From: CAZTAK01 sp964611585
Lineage (GTDB): Bacteria > Pseudomonadota > Alphaproteobacteria > SHVP01
Assembly: GCA_964611585.1 (NCBI GenBank)
Contig: CAZTAK010000024.1
Span: 1-35,594 of the forward strand
Direction of reading: 5' to 3'
DNA: 35,594 nt
Positions 8,496 to 16,766 of this stretch are shown here, piece by piece. Made by a program: the position numbers and the translations under genes. Under the pieces are notes generated by a model that was not told the origin of the DNA, made no database searches, and was given only the letters and a program-made list of their open reading frames with translations. Numbering within the stretch: position 1 is the stretch's first letter; each line of letters opens with the position of its first letter.

Positions 8496-10664
8496 GTGCA
8501 CGGGTGCGGTCCGGCCTTGCGGCAATGGGCCGCAGCCACCGTGTTGGCGATCGCGCTGGCGGTTGTTGCGGCACCGAGGGACGGCCAAGCCCAGCCCGTC
8601 GACCAAACGGTGCTGATGTCCGCCGACAACCTCGTCTACGACCAGAACCGCCGCATCGTCAGCGCCACCGGAAACGTCGAAGTGACGGCCGGCGAGCGGA
8701 TGCTGCTGGCCGACCGCGTTACCTACGACGAAACCACCGATACCGTGCACGCGGAAGGCAACGTGAGCCTGCTTGAGGCTGACGGCACGGTGTTGTTTGC
8801 CGAGCGCGTGGAGCTGACGGACCAGCTCAGAAACGGGTTTATCGCCGGTTTCCGCGCTTTGCTGTCGGACGATTCGCGTTTCGCCGCGGTCTCCGCCGAA
8901 CGGCGCGACGGCAACCGCACCGAAATGACCCGGGCGGTGTTTTCGCCGTGCGAGGTTTGCGCGGACGAACCCGACAGGCCGCCCCTGTGGCGCATCAGGG
9001 CCTCGCGCGTCATCCACGACCAGGAAAAGCAGCGCATCGAGTACACCAACGCGCGGCTCGAATTCTTCGGGATTCCAGTGGCCTATACGCCGTTCTTCGC
9101 CCATCCCGACCCGACCGTGGATCGCAAATCCGGTTTCCTCGTGCCGACCTACGGGCGCTCGACCCAATTGGGAACAACCCTGGAGTTGCCCTATTTCTTC
9201 AATATCGCGCCGCACCGCGATTTCACCTTCCAACCGTTGTTTACGACCCGCGAGGGATCGGTCGCCGCGGGCGAATACCGCGAGCGCACCGAGTCGGGCC
9301 AGTTCCGTTTCAGCGGCAGCGTCACCCGCAGCGACCAACGCGACGCCGACAACGTCAAGACCGGCAACGACATTACCCGCAGCCATATCGAAGGCAGTGG
9401 CCAGTTCGACATCGATGAAACCTGGCGTTGGGGGTTTTCGGGCACCCGCGCGAGCGACGACACCTACCTCAAACGGTACAATTTCGATTCGGCCGACAGC
9501 CTTACCACCACTGGCTACATCGAGGGCTTTAGCGGCCGCAGCTACGCCTCGATCAGCGCCTACACCTTTCAAGGCCTGCGCGCTGGCGACGACCCGGGGC
9601 AGACGCCGCTGGTGCTGCCAGTGATCGATTACAATTATCTCAGCGCACCCGGCCGCTTCGGCAACACGCGCCGGTTCGACGTGAACGTCATGGCCTTGAC
9701 GCGCAACGAAGGCACCGACAGCTGGCGGCTTTCTCTGCATCCGGTGTGGCAGGTGCCGCGCATCGGGGCCGCCGGTGATATTCTGACGCTGACTGCCGAG
9801 CTCCGCGCCGACGGCTACATTGTCAACGACGTGCCCGATCCGCGGGGAACCACGCAGCCCAACCGCAACGGCCTGACGGGACGGCTGGTGCCGCAGGTAA
9901 GCGCCGACTGGCGCTGGCCGCTGGTCCGGGCCGAGGCCGGGTCGAGTCAGGTTTTTGAGCCGCTGATCAATCTAATTGTCAGCCCCTACGGCGGTAATCC
10001 CAACGATATTCCCAACGAGGACAGCCAGAATTTCGAATTCGACGACACCAATGTGTTTGACGCCAACCGCTTTCCCGGACTCGATCGCATCGAAGGGGGG
10101 CCGCGTCTGAATTACGGTCTTCACTACGGAATCTACGGCCGCAACGGCCAATCGATCACGGCTCTGATCGGGCAATCGATTCGGGCAAGAACGGACGATA
10201 CATTCGCGCAGCGCACCGGCCTCGAAAGACGGCGCTCTGATTACGTCGGCCGTTTTGATATTTCGCCGACGCCGTATTTCAGTTTTTATAATCGTTTCCG
10301 GCTCGACCGGCAGTCGTTTGCCTTGCGCCGCAACGAAATCACTGCCGCGCTGGGCACGCTCGACCTCGGTGCCGAAGTGACTTACGTCCGGCTCAGCCGC
10401 GAGCTCACGAGCGACGAGATCACCGGGCGCGAGGAAATCAACCTGAGCGGCCGGGCGAAGATTTCGCAGTATTGGCGGGGCACCGCGCGGACCCGCCGCG
10501 ACTTGGGCGAAGACGGAGGAACCATCAGTTCGGGGCTGGGCCTGATCTACGAGGACAAGTGCTTCAACCTTAGTCTCGATTTCGACCGCGATTTCACCAG
10601 CGACCGCGACGTGCGGGCGGCGACATCGGTCACCTTCCGCATCCGGCTCAAGCATCTGGGTTGA
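8496..10664 (+). CDS. lptD: LPS-assembly outer-membrane protein LptD
   Basis: Beta-barrel that, with LptE, inserts lipopolysaccharide into the outer leaflet. The product of about 722 aa has a signal peptide (hydrophobic AAATVLAIALAVVAA, likely cleaved after GQA), then an OstA/LptA-like jellyroll with repeats such as LVYDQNRRIVSATGNVEV and VTYDETTDTVHAEGNVSL, then the barrel from about residue 200 to the C-terminus. A Cys pair (CEVC) lies between the domains. The GTG at 8496 is chosen because GGAGGA at 8482-8487 is well spaced for it; an in-frame ATG at 8487 overlaps that site. Only one base separates it from the lptG stop. Confidence 0.95.
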   Translation: MHGCGPALRQWAAATVLAIALAVVAAPRDGQAQPVDQTVLMSADNLVYDQNRRIVSATGNVEVTAGERMLLADRVTYDETTDTVHAEGNVSLLEADGTVLFAERVELTDQLRNGFIAGFRALLSDDSRFAAVSAERRDGNRTEMTRAVFSPCEVCADEPDRPPLWRIRASRVIHDQEKQRIEYTNARLEFFGIPVAYTPFFAHPDPTVDRKSGFLVPTYGRSTQLGTTLELPYFFNIAPHRDFTFQPLFTTREGSVAAGEYRERTESGQFRFSGSVTRSDQRDADNVKTGNDITRSHIEGSGQFDIDETWRWGFSGTRASDDTYLKRYNFDSADSLTTTGYIEGFSGRSYASISAYTFQGLRAGDDPGQTPLVLPVIDYNYLSAPGRFGNTRRFDVNVMALTRNEGTDSWRLSLHPVWQVPRIGAAGDILTLTAELRADGYIVNDVPDPRGTTQPNRNGLTGRLVPQVSADWRWPLVRAEAGSSQVFEPLINLIVSPYGGNPNDIPNEDSQNFEFDDTNVFDANRFPGLDRIEGGPRLNYGLHYGIYGRNGQSITALIGQSIRARTDDTFAQRTGLERRRSDYVGRFDISPTPYFSFYNRFRLDRQSFALRRNEITAALGTLDLGAEVTYVRLSRELTSDEITGREEINLSGRAKISQYWRGTARTRRDLGEDGGTISSGLGLIYEDKCFNLSLDFDRDFTSDRDVRAATSVTFRIRLKHLG

Positions 10665-10734
10665 GGTCAGGGGCGTTTGGGCCCGGGGCAATCGGCCCAC
10701 CGCGGGAGTTGATCGCCGCCCGCGCCGCGATAAG

Positions 10735-12054
10735 ATGCGCCTTCCGATCCCGAAATCGACGGTAGTATCCGAGACCATGACCGGCCGCGTGCCCATTCTG
10801 ATTTTCGCCCTTGCCGCGGCCCTGTGGGCCGGTTTGGGCCCGCTTCCGCAACCGGTCCTGGCGCAAGGGGTCCAGCGGATTGTCGCTATCGTCAACGATG
10901 AAGTCATTTCGGGCTACGATGTCGAACAGCGGATGCGGCTGATCCTTTCGACGACGCAGATCCAGCCGACGCCGGAACAAATGCGCCGTCTCCAGTCCCA
11001 GATCACGGAGGGGCTGATCGACGAGGCGATTCAATTGCAGGAAGCGGCGCGGCTCAACATTCGCATCGCCGACGAGGAAATCGAACAAGCCGTTCGCTAT
11101 ATCGAAGACCAAAACGGTTTGGCCGAGGGTGCACTCGCGCTGGTTCTGCAAGGGGTTAATACGGACATCGAGACGCTGTACAGTCAAATTCGGGCGCAGA
11201 TCGCGTGGAGCAAGGTCGTCAGTCGCCGCCTTCGCCCGACGGTGTTCGTCGGGCAGGACGAAATCGACGCCGTTCTGGAGCGTATGGAGGCCGCCGAAGG
11301 ATTGACCGAATACCTGATCAGCGAAATCTTCCTGTCGGTCGACGTTCCGGGCCGTCGCACCGAGATTGCGCGCGATGCCGCCAATATCGTCGCCGAGGCG
11401 CGCAGAGGTACGCCTTTCGATGCGCTGGCGCGCCAGATGTCCCAGGGAATCTCGGCACCGGTCGGCGGTCACGTCGGATGGGTGCGTTCGGGCGAGTTGG
11501 CCCGTGAACTCGACAGCGCCCTTGCCGTTATGGAGATCGGCCTCGTTTCCGATCCCATAGAGACCATTGACGGGTTTTACATTCTGCAATTGCGGGACCG
11601 GAAACAGGCGCTCAAACTTAGCGAATCCGAAATCACCGTCGAACTGAAACAGATTTTCCTGCCGCTGCCTGAGGACGCAAGCGCGGCCGAAACCGAAAGT
11701 CAGACCGACCTCGCCAGCACGGTGGTAGCGGGAATGACCGGCTGCACCGATTTCGACAACGTAATTCAGGAAATGGGGAGTACCGATTCGGGCGATCTCG
11801 GAATGGTCAACCTGGGCGACATGCCGGCCAACTTCCGGTCCACCGTCGCCGCGCTGGCGATCGGCGAGGCCAGCGCCCCTGTACGCACGGCCCAGGGCAT
11901 CCATGTCTTCATGGTGTGCGATCGAATCGTGCCCGAAATCGACGTGCCGGACCGCCGGTCGATCGAGAACAACATCGGCCAGACCCGCCTTTCGATGCTG
12001 GCCCGGCGTTACCTGCGCGACCTGCGGCGCGACGCGGTGATCGAATTGCGATGA
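10735..12054 (+). CDS. surA: SurA-type periplasmic chaperone / peptidyl-prolyl isomerase
   Basis: Periplasmic chaperone that delivers unfolded outer-membrane proteins, including LptD, to the BAM complex. The 439-aa product has a signal peptide ending PVLAQG, then the SurA N-terminal helical domain starting VQRIVAIVNDEVISGYDVEQR, a parvulin-like domain around residues 195-295 (ISEIFLSV ... GGHVGWVRSGEL ... GFYILQLRDR), and a second, more divergent parvulin-like part before the C-terminal helix. The start is uncertain: an ATG at 10777 gives a more ordinary signal peptide (MTGRVPILIF), and neither start has a clear ribosome site. It lies 70 bp after lptD and overlaps pdxA by 4 bp. Confidence 0.92.
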   Translation: MRLPIPKSTVVSETMTGRVPILIFALAAALWAGLGPLPQPVLAQGVQRIVAIVNDEVISGYDVEQRMRLILSTTQIQPTPEQMRRLQSQITEGLIDEAIQLQEAARLNIRIADEEIEQAVRYIEDQNGLAEGALALVLQGVNTDIETLYSQIRAQIAWSKVVSRRLRPTVFVGQDEIDAVLERMEAAEGLTEYLISEIFLSVDVPGRRTEIARDAANIVAEARRGTPFDALARQMSQGISAPVGGHVGWVRSGELARELDSALAVMEIGLVSDPIETIDGFYILQLRDRKQALKLSESEITVELKQIFLPLPEDASAAETESQTDLASTVVAGMTGCTDFDNVIQEMGSTDSGDLGMVNLGDMPANFRSTVAALAIGEASAPVRTAQGIHVFMVCDRIVPEIDVPDRRSIENNIGQTRLSMLARRYLRDLRRDAVIELR

Positions 12055-13085
12055 ACGCCGCGCGCCCGCGGCCGCCCGCCGTTGTTGCGGTAACGATGGG
12101 GGAACCGGCAGGAATCGGGGTTGAAATTGCCGCCAAGGCGTGGCGCGCCCGAGTCGAAGAACGCCTGCCGCCCTTTTTCCTGATTGCCGCTCCGGATATC
12201 GCAGCACGCGCGGCCGCCGCTGCCGGCATCGAAACCGAAGTCGTTGCCGACCCCGAATCGGCGGCGGCGGTCTTTTCGAGCAGCCTTCCGGTTCTGCCCG
12301 TCGCGTTGGCTGCGCCGGTCACACCGGGCGCGCCCGATCCCGTCAATGCACCCGCGATCCTGGAGGCAATCGACATCGGCGTCGAATTTGCGATCTCGGG
12401 TCGCACAGCCGGGATCGTGACCGGGCCGATCCACAAGGAAACCCTCTATGCCGCCGGCTTCGGCTACCCGGGCCTTACCGAATATCTCGCCCATCTTGCA
12501 GGCGAGGCCGCGACGCCGGTGATGATGCTGGTCTGTGCAGGACTACGGGTGGTGCCGGTGACCGTCCACCTCGGCCTCAAGGCGGCAATCGCCGAGCTGA
12601 CGGCCGAACGCATTGTGTCGCACGGCCTCATTGTCGACGCGGCCTTGCGTACCGATTTCGGCATCGCAGCGCCGCGGATTGCGGTGGCGGCTTTGAACCC
12701 GCATGGGGGCGAAGGCGGCGCGCTCGGCGATGAGGAATCGTCGATCATCGCGCCCGCGGTCGCGACGCTTCGGGCCCGCGGCATCAACGTCTTCGGGCCC
12801 GAATCCGCCGATACCCTTTTTCACGAAACCGCCCGCGCGGCTTACGACGCGGTTTTGTGCATGTATCACGATCAGGCACTCATACCGATCAAGACCGTCG
12901 ATTTCTGGCGCGGCGTGAACATTACGCTCGGCCTCCCGTTCGTACGCACTTCGCCCGACCATGGCACGGCGTTGGACATTGCCGGAACCGGAACCGCCCG
13001 CGCCGACAGTCTGATATCGGCGCTGATCATGGCCGACTGCATCGCCCGGCGCCGGCTCGCGGCGGCGGTGCCGGCCGCGGATTGA
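12051..13085 (+). CDS. pdxA: 4-hydroxythreonine-4-phosphate dehydrogenase
   Basis: NAD-dependent, metal-requiring enzyme of the DXP-dependent vitamin B6 pathway; its product is condensed with deoxyxylulose phosphate by PdxJ. The 344-aa protein begins with the family motif VTMGEPAGIG, has TGPIHKETLYAAGFGYPGLTEYLA mid-protein, ALNPHGGEGG, and the strongly conserved MYHDQALIPIK near residue 272, which supplies a metal ligand. The ATG lies inside ATGA, overlapping the surA stop by 4 bp. The order lptD-surA-pdxA-rsmA is the same as in E. coli. Confidence 0.97.
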   Translation: MNAARPRPPAVVAVTMGEPAGIGVEIAAKAWRARVEERLPPFFLIAAPDIAARAAAAAGIETEVVADPESAAAVFSSSLPVLPVALAAPVTPGAPDPVNAPAILEAIDIGVEFAISGRTAGIVTGPIHKETLYAAGFGYPGLTEYLAHLAGEAATPVMMLVCAGLRVVPVTVHLGLKAAIAELTAERIVSHGLIVDAALRTDFGIAAPRIAVAALNPHGGEGGALGDEESSIIAPAVATLRARGINVFGPESADTLFHETARAAYDAVLCMYHDQALIPIKTVDFWRGVNITLGLPFVRTSPDHGTALDIAGTGTARADSLISALIMADCIARRRLAAAVPAAD

Positions 13086-13092
13086 AGCGCCG

Positions 13093-13932
13093 GTGACGGC
13101 TGGTGCCGAGGCGCTTCCACCGCTGAGGGACGTGATCGCCCGCTATGGGCTGGGTGCGCGCAAACGCCTCGGCCAGCACTTTCTGCTCGATCCGAACCTG
13201 ACCGCGCGTATAGCCCGTGCCGCCGCACCGCTCGAGGGATTCGACATTCTCGAAGTCGGCCCGGGTCCGGGCGGACTCACGCGCGCGCTACTCGCCCGCG
13301 GCGCCCGGCGCGTCGTTGCCATCGAACGCGACGTCCGATTCATGGGGGCGCTGGCCGACCTCGGCGCCGCCTACCCCGGACGATTGACGCTGATCGAGGG
13401 CGATGCCCTTGAGATCGACGCCCGAGTGCACCTGCACGCGCCCGCCAAGGTCGTCGCCAACCTGCCTTACAACGCGGCGACCGAGCTATTGTTGCGCTGG
13501 CTGAAAGCGGATGCCTTTTTCGATTCGTTCACGCTGATGTTCCAGAAGGAAGTGGCGTCGCGATTAACCGCAACGCCCGGAACGAAGGCCTACGGCCGCC
13601 TGAGTGTCGCTACCCAATGGCGTTGCCGCACCGAACGCCTGTTCGATATTTCTCCGCGCGCGTTCATACCGCCGCCCAAGGTAACTTCGACCGTGGTCCG
13701 CCTGACCCCGCGCGAGACGCGCCTTGCCCCCGCCGACCCCGTATGCCTCGAAGAGGTGACCGCAGCCGCGTTCGGCCAGCGCCGCAAAATGTTGCGTTCG
13801 AGTTTGAAGACCCTTGGTGTGGACACGGGTGCGCTGCTGACGGCGGCGGGCGTCGACGGCCGGCACCGCGTTGAAGATCTTGAGATCGAGAAGATTTGCG
13901 CGCTGGCCAACGCGCTCGTGGAATTGCGTTAG
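13093..13932 (+). CDS. rsmA: 16S rRNA dimethyladenosine transferase
   Basis: SAM-dependent enzyme that dimethylates two adjacent adenines near the 3' end of 16S rRNA during small-subunit maturation (KsgA). The 279-aa protein has KRLGQHFLLD near 25, the SAM-binding loop EVGPGPGG (54-61), the acidic E78 in VVAIERD, and the catalytic NLPYN (123-127). The GTG start at 13093 is seven bases after the pdxA stop. In E. coli apaG and apaH follow; here the operon ends with a hairpin directly after the stop. Confidence 0.97.
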   Translation: MTAGAEALPPLRDVIARYGLGARKRLGQHFLLDPNLTARIARAAAPLEGFDILEVGPGPGGLTRALLARGARRVVAIERDVRFMGALADLGAAYPGRLTLIEGDALEIDARVHLHAPAKVVANLPYNAATELLLRWLKADAFFDSFTLMFQKEVASRLTATPGTKAYGRLSVATQWRCRTERLFDISPRAFIPPPKVTSTVVRLTPRETRLAPADPVCLEEVTAAAFGQRRKMLRSSLKTLGVDTGALLTAAGVDGRHRVEDLEIEKICALANALVELR

Positions 13933-13960
13933 GGCGATTCCAGATCGTCAAGAATCGCCC
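13932..13960. terminator. Perfect 9-bp hairpin after rsmA
   Basis: GGGCGATTC (13932-13940) and GAATCGCCC (13952-13960) form a perfect stem around an 11-nt loop, and the first base is the last base of the rsmA stop. There is no following T-run, so it may act as a 3'-end stabiliser or a factor-assisted terminator. It lies in the 143-bp gap between the convergent rsmA and gmk. Otherwise that gap holds the palindrome GGACCCTAGGGTCC (14009-14022) and no ORF. Confidence 0.5.
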
Positions 13961-14075
13961 GTGGCCGCAGGGCGGCCCGCCGCTTGACCAGCGCGCCCGC
14001 GCAGGCGTGGACCCTAGGGTCCGCTGCCGTGAGCGATAACAAAACTAGAGTGGTTCCGATCAAAAGGGACCCGCG

Positions 14076-14720
14076 CTAGTCGTCCGCGGTCAGGCCGCCG
14101 ACGAATTCGACCAGCCAGTTCTGCCGCAGCCCTCGCAAGCGTTCGATTTCAATGATGGCGACAAGGTCGGCCATACAGGCGTCGATATCGTCGTTGATCA
14201 GAACGTAATCGTATTCCGTCCAGTGGCTGATCTCTCTGACGGCATCGGCCATACGCCGGGAGACGACGGTGTCGCTGTCCTGGGCGCGGGCCTTGAGGCG
14301 GCGGTGAAGCTCGTCAACCGAGGGCGGCAGCAGAAAGGCGCTGACCACATCGCTGGGAATCTTTTGCACCACCTGCTGCGTGCCCTGCCAGTCGATGTCG
14401 AACAGGATATCGCGCCCGGCCTCCAGCGCCTGATACACCGGCGGCGCCGGCGTCCCGTAACGATGTCCGAACACGTCGGCGTATTCGAGGAATTCATCGG
14501 CCGAAACCATGCGCTCGAATTCGGCCTCGCCGACGAACCGGTAATCCACCCCGTCGCGCTCTCCCGGCCGCGCCGGGCGTGTCGTTGCCGACACCGACAG
14601 CACGAAGTTCGAATCCGCCTCCAGGAGCCGGCGCGCAAGGGTCGTCTTTCCCGCCCCCGACGGCGAGGACAGAATGAACACGAACCCGCGCCGGCGCGGT
14701 TTGGCGGGCGAATCGGTCAT
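14076..14720 (-). CDS. gmk: Guanylate kinase
   Basis: Phosphorylates GMP to GDP with ATP, an essential cytosolic step. The 214-aa protein has the P-loop SPSGAGKT (19-26), the GMP-binding segment with TTRPARPGERDGVDY, the FDIDWQG motif near 105-111, and an SRRMADAVREISHW region. The ATG at 14720 overlaps the yicC stop in ATGA; the frame continues upstream only because it runs through yicC. gmk next to yicC is a common bacterial pairing. It is the last gene of the minus-strand fab-mltG-yicC-gmk series. Confidence 0.97.
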   Translation of the reverse strand: MTDSPAKPRRRGFVFILSSPSGAGKTTLARRLLEADSNFVLSVSATTRPARPGERDGVDYRFVGEAEFERMVSADEFLEYADVFGHRYGTPAPPVYQALEAGRDILFDIDWQGTQQVVQKIPSDVVSAFLLPPSVDELHRRLKARAQDSDTVVSRRMADAVREISHWTEYDYVLINDDIDACMADLVAIIEIERLRGLRQNWLVEFVGGLTADD

Positions 14721-15604
14721 TCGATGTTTTGCACCTGTTCGCGCATGCGGTCGATGACCGCCTTGAGGTCGAGCCCGATCTGACCCAATTCCACGTCGTT
14801 GGCCTTGGCACAAAGCGTATTGGCCTCGCGGTTGAGTTCCTGGCACAGGAAATCAAGCCGCCGCCCGATGGCGCCACCCTCGCCCAGCAGGTCGCCGATG
14901 GCGCTGACGTGAGCGCGCAGGCGTTCAAGTTCCTCGGCGACGTCGGTTTTCACAAGTTGCGCCGCCACCTCCTGCGCCAGCCGCTCCTCGGGCAGACCCG
15001 GAATCTCGTCGAGCAGCGCCTGAACGCGCTCTTTCAGGCGCTGGCGGAAGGCGTCTTCGCGGGCGGCGGCGGCGGCGGCGGCACGCACGGCAAGGTCCGC
15101 CACATCGGCGGTGTCCTGTTCGACCACCTTGGCCAGACGCGCCCCTTCCTCACCGCGGATGTCGGCGAGAGACTGAACCGCGTCGCCAAAGCTGCCCAAA
15201 ACATCAGATTCACGCGCCTCTTGTTCAGCCCCGCTCAGATCGGGTTCGCGGGATTCGATCACGCCGCGAACCGCAAGAAGGCCGTCGAGCCGGGCGGGCG
15301 CGGTGCCGGGGGCACCTTCAAGTTCGGCCGCGGTGGCGAGCAGCGAATCCAGGATTTCGCGGTTGACCTGAACCGCCGCGGCCCCCGGCTGAATGTTCAA
15401 ATTCAACGCCACCGAAACGTTGCCCCGCGTCAGCCGTTCCGCCACCGCCGTGCGCAATGCCGGTTCCAGATAGTCGAACCCGGGCGGCAGGCGAAAGCGC
15501 ACATCGAGACCACGCCCGTTGACGCTCTTGATTTCCCAGGTCCAGTCAAACCCGTCCCGTTCGCCCTCGGCGCGAGCAAACCCGGTCATACTGAATATCG
15601 GCAT
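14717..15604 (-). CDS. yicC: YicC family endoribonuclease
   Basis: Members of this family (YicC/YloC) are endoribonucleases that act in small-RNA and mRNA turnover. The 295-aa product has the hallmark N-terminus SMTGFARAEG, the conserved EIKSVNGRGLDVRFRLP segment, and the C-terminal DUF1732-type block EELERLRAHVSA ... GRRLDFLCQELNREANTL, ending in a helix. The ATG at 15604 has GAGGGA about six bases before it. It is coupled to gmk by a 4-bp overlap and separated from mltG by 160 bp of repetitive sequence that may hold its promoter. Confidence 0.95.
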   Translation of the reverse strand: MPIFSMTGFARAEGERDGFDWTWEIKSVNGRGLDVRFRLPPGFDYLEPALRTAVAERLTRGNVSVALNLNIQPGAAAVQVNREILDSLLATAAELEGAPGTAPARLDGLLAVRGVIESREPDLSGAEQEARESDVLGSFGDAVQSLADIRGEEGARLAKVVEQDTADVADLAVRAAAAAAAREDAFRQRLKERVQALLDEIPGLPEERLAQEVAAQLVKTDVAEELERLRAHVSAIGDLLGEGGAIGRRLDFLCQELNREANTLCAKANDVELGQIGLDLKAVIDRMREQVQNIE

Positions 15605-15629
15605 TTCTATTCCCTCAGGCTGTCATTTG

Positions 15630-15692
15630 CCCGAAACACCCTGCCGCGGCCCAAAACACTGTGCGGGGGGCCCGAAACACCGTGCGGGCGGG
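15630..15692. repeat. Three degenerate 20-22 bp tandem repeats
   Basis: Three successive units begin CCCGAAACAC (15630), CCCAAAACAC (15650) and CCCGAAACAC (15671) and share a G-rich second half (TGC-CGCGG, TGTGCGGGGG, CGTGCGGGCG). They lie in the 160-bp gap downstream of mltG and upstream of yicC and are not part of any coding frame I can support. Confidence 0.75.
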
Positions 15693-15714
15693 ACCCTATA
15701 ATGGTGGCCCCTGT

Positions 15715-15744
15715 GCGGCAAGGTTGGGCGCGGCAAGGTTGGGC
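15715..15744. repeat. Two perfect 15-bp tandem repeats
   Basis: GCGGCAAGGTTGGGC occurs twice back to back (15715-15729 and 15730-15744), followed by a partial third copy, and GGCGGCAAA follows near 15755. On the minus strand each copy contains CCTTGCCGC, so it repeats the TTGCCG hexamer used as a -35 element elsewhere in the window. On that strand the copy nearest yicC lies 15 bp before TATAGG (15700-15695), which could serve yicC. Confidence 0.75.
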
Positions 15745-15764
15745 GCGGAAGTGAGGCGGCAAAG

Positions 15765-16754
15765 TCATTCGTTATTCCCTTCGCGCTGGATCGCGCGCCA
15801 GCGGGCGACATTTTCCTGATGCTCGCGCAGGGTCCGCGCAAAGGCATGACCGCCGTTGCCGTCGGCCACGAAATAGAACTCGTCGGTGTCCAGCGGATGC
15901 AGCACCGCCTCGATCGCGGCGCGTCCGGGGTTCGCAATCGGTCCCGGGGGCAGCCCGCCGATCACGTAGGTATTATAGGGTGAGGGCCTTTGCAGGTCGG
16001 CCCGCGTGAGGGCACGGTCGAGCGGTCCCCGCCCCCCGGTCAGGCCATAGACCACGGTCGGATCGGATTGCAGCCGCATTCCGCGGCGCAGGCGGTTGAT
16101 GAAGACGGCCGCGACCCTGGGGCGCTCGTCCGGCACGGCGGTTTCCTTTTCGACGATGGACGCAAGGATCAGGGCGTCCTCGGGCGATTCGAGCGGCAAG
16201 CCCGGCGCCCGCAGGGGCCATCGCTCGTCGAGGGCCTCAGCCATGGCCGCGGCCATGCGCGCAACAACTTCGGACCGCCCGTCGCCGTACGAAAAGTAGT
16301 AGGTCTCGGGCAGGAGCGAGCCCTCGCCCGGCGCCTCGGGCCGCACGCCGTCAAGCGCCTCGACCTCGTCCACCAGACCCAGCACTTCGGCAACGGTGAG
16401 GCCCTCGGCGACGGTAAGCCGACGCAACACGGTCTCACCGCTGACGAGTATTTCCATCACCTCGCGCATCGTCACGCCCGCCGGAATCAGATATTCACCG
16501 GCCCGCAACGAGCGCGAATTGCCGGTGATCCGCACTCCGAGCCGGAACACCGTCTCGTCGAGAATAATGTCGGCGGCGGCGAAGCTTTTGGATATTTCGC
16601 TAAGACCGGTTCCGGGCAGAAGGACGACGGTGGTGTCCTGTTCAATGGGACCCGGCGCATGGAAGCGCGCAATCGCGAACCCGGCAATTGCCAGAAAGGC
16701 AATAACCGGCACGGCAAGCAGCCGTATGATCGGCCGCCGCCAGACACCGTTCAT
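15765..16754 (-). CDS. mltG: Endolytic murein transglycosylase MltG
   Basis: Inner-membrane lytic transglycosylase that cuts nascent peptidoglycan strands and so sets glycan length. The 329-aa protein has one N-terminal membrane anchor (about residues 10-30), a LysM-like region, and the YceG catalytic domain with LLPETYYFSYG near 147-157, ASIVEKET (198-205, probable catalytic Glu202), RLRRGMRLQSDPTVVYGL and PSPYNTYVIGGLPPGPI-type motifs. It starts 12 nt after the fabF stop; fabF-mltG adjacency is common in proteobacteria. No clear ribosome site is visible, so translation may be coupled to fabF. Confidence 0.96.
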   Translation of the reverse strand: MNGVWRRPIIRLLAVPVIAFLAIAGFAIARFHAPGPIEQDTTVVLLPGTGLSEISKSFAAADIILDETVFRLGVRITGNSRSLRAGEYLIPAGVTMREVMEILVSGETVLRRLTVAEGLTVAEVLGLVDEVEALDGVRPEAPGEGSLLPETYYFSYGDGRSEVVARMAAAMAEALDERWPLRAPGLPLESPEDALILASIVEKETAVPDERPRVAAVFINRLRRGMRLQSDPTVVYGLTGGRGPLDRALTRADLQRPSPYNTYVIGGLPPGPIANPGRAAIEAVLHPLDTDEFYFVADGNGGHAFARTLREHQENVARWRAIQREGNNE

Positions 16755-16766
16755 GGGACGGTACCG

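Noticed and set aside
15697..15702. Perfect TATAAT on the plus strand between yicC and mltG
   Set aside because: No plus-strand gene follows and no -35 is present. On the minus strand it reads ATTATAGGG and may contribute to a yicC promoter instead.
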